From Methanobacteriota archaeon (GTDB lineage Archaea; Halobacteriota; Methanosarcinia; Methanosarcinales; Methanosarcinaceae): a stretch of 64,000 nucleotides of DNA. The DNA lies in NCBI GenBank assembly GCA_023399215.1, contig JAEWQJ010000023.1, positions 37,547-101,546 on the forward strand, read 5' to 3'. The notes below the pieces were generated by a model. It made no database searches. It saw only the letters and a program-made list of their open reading frames with translations, and was not told where the DNA came from. Every line of letters starts with the position of its first letter. Within the stretch, counting starts at the first letter, position 1. Made by a program: the position numbers and the translations under genes. Positions 61,484 through 64,000 of this stretch are shown here, one piece after another.

Positions 61484-61651
61484 TTACGTAGATATTAATG
61501 AAGAAACACTGTTAATCCGCTCATTTTCAGATATTGAGAGGCAGTGAAGAGTGCAGTAAACAGCTTTTTCCTCTATATTTTTCAAGACAATGAATTCATT
61601 TCCACAAACAGGGCAAATTTTTTTTATGTAAACATTTATTAGATAATTCAT
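61484..61651 (-). CDS. Small zinc-ribbon-like protein, 55 residues
   Basis: A short ORF opens at ATG 61649-61651 after GGTGATG and ends at TAA 61484-61486. It encodes MNYLINVYIKKICPVCGNEF, then IVLKNIEEKAVYCTLHCLSI and a polar tail. CPVC at residues 13-16 and CTLHC at 33-37 could hold a zinc ion, as in small single-ribbon proteins. It is AT-rich and alone. Function unknown; it could also be a chance ORF, but the CxxC-x16-C spacing and ribosome-binding site support it. Confidence 0.55.
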   Translation of the reverse strand: MNYLINVYIKKICPVCGNEFIVLKNIEEKAVYCTLHCLSISENERINSVSSLIST

Positions 61652-62556
61652 TGGACATCACCACTTTTCACACTTAGCTCTGGCACTGATTTTTTTGAAG
61701 AATTTTAAATCCTTTTTAATATAGACTAAAAATAAAGCGTTCCTCAAGCTGTAACCAGATAACACCATAAAAAAAATGGCGGATCGTATCAACAAGTTTC
61801 TTTATTTTTAATCAGATATGTCGATAGGATTTCTTGTGTGATTATAAATAGTAATTTAAATAGTAAATAGTTTCAAGAATCACAATTTCTAATAAATAGT
61901 ACATTCCGATTTAAATCATGAAGTACCCTGTTTTTAGATGTTTTTACCCTGAAATTGAATTGTTGGCAGCCTCTAAAAGTTGGAGTATTTATGACTCGCC
62001 ACCTGTACCAATATAATAAAACTGAAAGCTCTGTTATGACACCTAAAAGTTTGGTATCTAGTACCTTCTCTGAAACAGTTACCCCACAGCATCTGTGAAA
62101 TTATTACAGAGAATTTGATTATTGGAGACATTCCCCAGCAAGTCAACCAGCAATCTGCAGAAAACCTGAATCTGAAAATAAAATTTCATTATAATCCAGG
62201 TAAATCCAAAAGGAAAATTTACTAAGGAAGTTTGAACCAAGAAAGAAGAATTTAAGTAATGAAAAGTCGAGATAGGTAAACTCAAGACTTATAATATTAT
62301 TATTATTAATACTATACAATTCAAAGATGAAGAAATTTGAAAAATGAAAAGACGTTTACATAAGATGTTTTCTTAAAAACATTAAAATGATTTTAAAAAT
62401 TTCCTTAAAATCTTTGTAATAAAAGAATTTTATCTTAATAAATTTGCAGAATAACAAATCATGCCAAAATAAAACTTAAAATCACACATAAAATGCATAA
62501 AGAAACGTAAAAGCTCAAACTTAAGCAAAAAAGAGGATAATTAAGGGGTGCACTGA
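61652..62556. other. AT-rich intergenic region before the repeat protein gene
   Basis: About 900 bp without a credible gene. Near 61955-62010 a block with GGCAGCCTCTAAA resembles the right end and flank of the element at 39500-39615, so it is probably another relic of that family. The 68-codon minus-strand ORF at 62079-62285 is not supported. Confidence 0.5.
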
Positions 62557-64000
62557 TTGAAGAAAAAAACAGGTATTTACAATGGAATATTTAGCAGAAA
62601 GTGGAGATTAATTTTCATTACTCTGGTTCTAATTTTTTCAGTAATTTCAATATCAGTTACAGGAGCAGAAAGCGGAAATAACAGCCAGGCAAGAAACAGA
62701 ATAGTACACGAGTCAAACACTGGAGTAAGTAACGAGACAGAGGATAATTGTTTGTACTGCATAGTAGACGAAAATTATACCAATAAAAGCTCTTACTCCA
62801 TAGAAGATGAAGAAAATCTTGAGCAAAAAGTAGGAGAAAACAAAAGTAAGGAAAACCAAGAAACAGTAGAGAATAGTACTAAATCAAAAACAGGAATAGG
62901 AAAAAGTAAAGAAACAAAGGAAAAGGTAGAAAATAGTACTAAATCGAAAACAAGAACAGAAAAAAGTACAGAAACAAAAGAAAAGATGGAAAACAGTACT
63001 AAATCAAAAACAGTAATAGAAAAAAGTAAAGAAACAAAAGAAAAGATGGAAAATAGTACTAAATCAAAAACAGTAACAGAAAAAAGTAAAGAAACAAAAG
63101 AAAAGGTGGAAAATAGTACTAAATCAAAAATGGTAACAGAAAAAAATAAAACAACTCAAAAAACAGTAGAAAATAATAACAAATCAAAAATAGAAACAGA
63201 AGAAAATAAAACAACTCAAAAAACAGTAGAAAATAATAACAAATTAGAAACAAGAACCGGAAAAAGTAAAGAAACAAAGGAAAAGGTGGAAAATAGTACT
63301 AAATCAAAAACAGTAACAAAAAAAAGGACAACAAATCAAGAAATAGTAGAAGACATTGAGCAAGAGACTGACCTAGCTGACTCTATTTTACATTACAAAG
63401 TGTATAAAATAGAAGAAAACAAAAGTAAGGGAAATCAGGAAACAGTAGAAGAGGATACTAACCTGGAAACAAATAAAGATACAGCCAGCCAAGAAAAGAT
63501 TGAAGAAAATGAATCAAAAAGTTCAGAAGCTAATGGATCTAACTGGAAATTAAAAGTAAAAGCAGTAAATGGAACAGTTGCTCATGAAAACGAATCAGTA
63601 AGTAACGAGACAGATAGCCAAGAAAAGATTGAAGAAAATGAATCAAAAAGTTCAGAAGCTAATGGATCTAACTGGAAATTAAAAGTAAAAACAGTAAATG
63701 GAACAGTTGCTCAGGAAAACGAATCAGAAAGTAACGAGACAGATAGCCAAGAAAATATCGAAGAAAATGAATCAAAAAGTTCAGAAGCTAATGTATCCAA
63801 CTGGTATGAAACAATAACAGCAAATGGAACCGTTGCTCAGGAAAACGAATCAGAAAGCAACGAGACAAATAGTCAAGAAAATATCGAAGAAAATGAATCA
63901 AAAAGTTCAGAAGCTAATGTACCTAACTGGTATAAAACAATAACAGCAAATAAAACAGTTACTCAGGAAAACGAATCAGAAAGTAATGAGACAGATAGCC
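62557..64000 (+). CDS. Secreted repeat-rich surface protein, cut by window edge
   Basis: The TTG at 62557 follows AAGGGGTG and opens a frame with no stop for 481 codons to the window end. Residues 1-38 form a signal peptide (KKKTGIYNG, then a hydrophobic core with FITLVLIFSVISISV). Residues ~109-268 are eight 20-residue units of type KSKTVTEKSKETKEKVENST, in exact 60-bp register. From residue ~309 a second repeat of 42-43 residues begins (SQEKIEENESKSSEANGSNW, later NGTVAQENES); four units are visible plus a fifth beginning. Nearly every unit carries several Asn-X-Ser/Thr sites (NST, NES, NGS, NGT, NET). Likely a glycosylated cell-surface or sheath-associated protein. Anchor unknown because the end is missing. 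Confidence 0.7.
   Translation, partial: MKKKTGIYNGIFSRKWRLIFITLVLIFSVISISVTGAESGNNSQARNRIVHESNTGVSNETEDNCLYCIVDENYTNKSSYSIEDEENLEQKVGENKSKENQETVENSTKSKTGIGKSKETKEKVENSTKSKTRTEKSTETKEKMENSTKSKTVIEKSKETKEKMENSTKSKTVTEKSKETKEKVENSTKSKMVTEKNKTTQKTVENNNKSKIETEENKTTQKTVENNNKLETRTGKSKETKEKVENSTKSKTVTKKRTTNQEIVEDIEQETDLADSILHYKVYKIEENKSKGNQETVEEDTNLETNKDTASQEKIEENESKSSEANGSNWKLKVKAVNGTVAHENESVSNETDSQEKIEENESKSSEANGSNWKLKVKTVNGTVAQENESESNETDSQENIEENESKSSEANVSNWYETITANGTVAQENESESNETNSQENIEENESKSSEANVPNWYKTITANKTVTQENESESNETDS

Noticed and set aside
62079..62285. 68-codon minus-strand ORF
   Set aside because: AT-rich, no ribosome-binding site or recognisable domain.

Overview
The window looks like a chromosome segment of a Methanosarcina species, of the M. 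acetivorans/M. barkeri type. The evidence is methanophenazine-linked [NiFe] hydrogenase operons (vht and vhx), a gamma-class carbonic anhydrase of the CamH type, an RNA polymerase subunit D with a ferredoxin domain, the archaeal S10/spc/alpha ribosomal gene order, archaeal TATA boxes, and AT-rich spacers with many short repeats. The species was not determined.

Layout. 1-5.0 kb: the start of a class II fructose-1,6-bisphosphatase (glpX) running off the left edge, a class I glutamine amidotransferase, a large unrecognised membrane protein, the KEOPS subunit Cgi121 and a 119-bp inverted-repeat element. 5.2-5.6 kb: a small secreted protein made of repeats. 5.9-16.3 kb: two paralogous hydrogenase operons in tandem on the minus strand. 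vhtGACD (16.3 to 12.0 kb) looks intact. vhxGAC (9.7 to 6.0 kb) shows signs of divergence: an Asp replaces one proximal-cluster Cys, and the start of vhxG is disrupted. A peptidoglycan-binding-domain protein and a start-less SRPBCC gene lie between them. 17.6-21.3 kb: hypC-hypD-hypA-hypB-hypE on the plus strand, divergent from vht, encoding the accessory proteins that build and insert the NiFe(CN)2CO centre. hypF is not in the window.

21.8-31.8 kb: small unknown genes, CamH, a decayed HD-domain gene, a YhaN/YhaO-type ATPase-nuclease pair and a DUF429 protein. 31.9-32.2 kb: two identical tRNA-Leu(GAG) genes. 32.5-35 kb: rps13-rps4-rps11-rpoD. 35.2-42 kb: a bacterial-looking island with a GntR regulator, two ABC exporter modules, a decayed ISH3-like transposon, transposase scraps and two MITE-like elements. 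The GntR operon carries a sequence matching a sigma-70 promoter (TTGACA, 17 nt, CATAAT) and a strong Shine-Dalgarno site. A truncated second copy of one ABC permease gene forms a direct repeat at the left side. 42.5-44.7 kb: tRNA-Ser(GGA), cbf5 and cmk.

44.7-60.2 kb: a long minus-strand run beginning with rpl3 and ending with cmk/cbf5. It holds the S10 and spc ribosomal protein genes with the RNase P subunit rnp1, the translocon gene secY, adk, an EMC3-like insertase and cmk, with one winged-helix regulator embedded. The best TATA box upstream of rpl3 lies about 680 bp from its start, which suggests a long 5' leader with a GC-rich core. 61-64 kb: AT-rich spacers, a 55-residue zinc-ribbon ORF, and the start of a secreted, Asn-X-Ser/Thr-rich repeat protein running off the right edge.

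All calls come from reading the sequence and recognising motifs. No database search or folding program was run.
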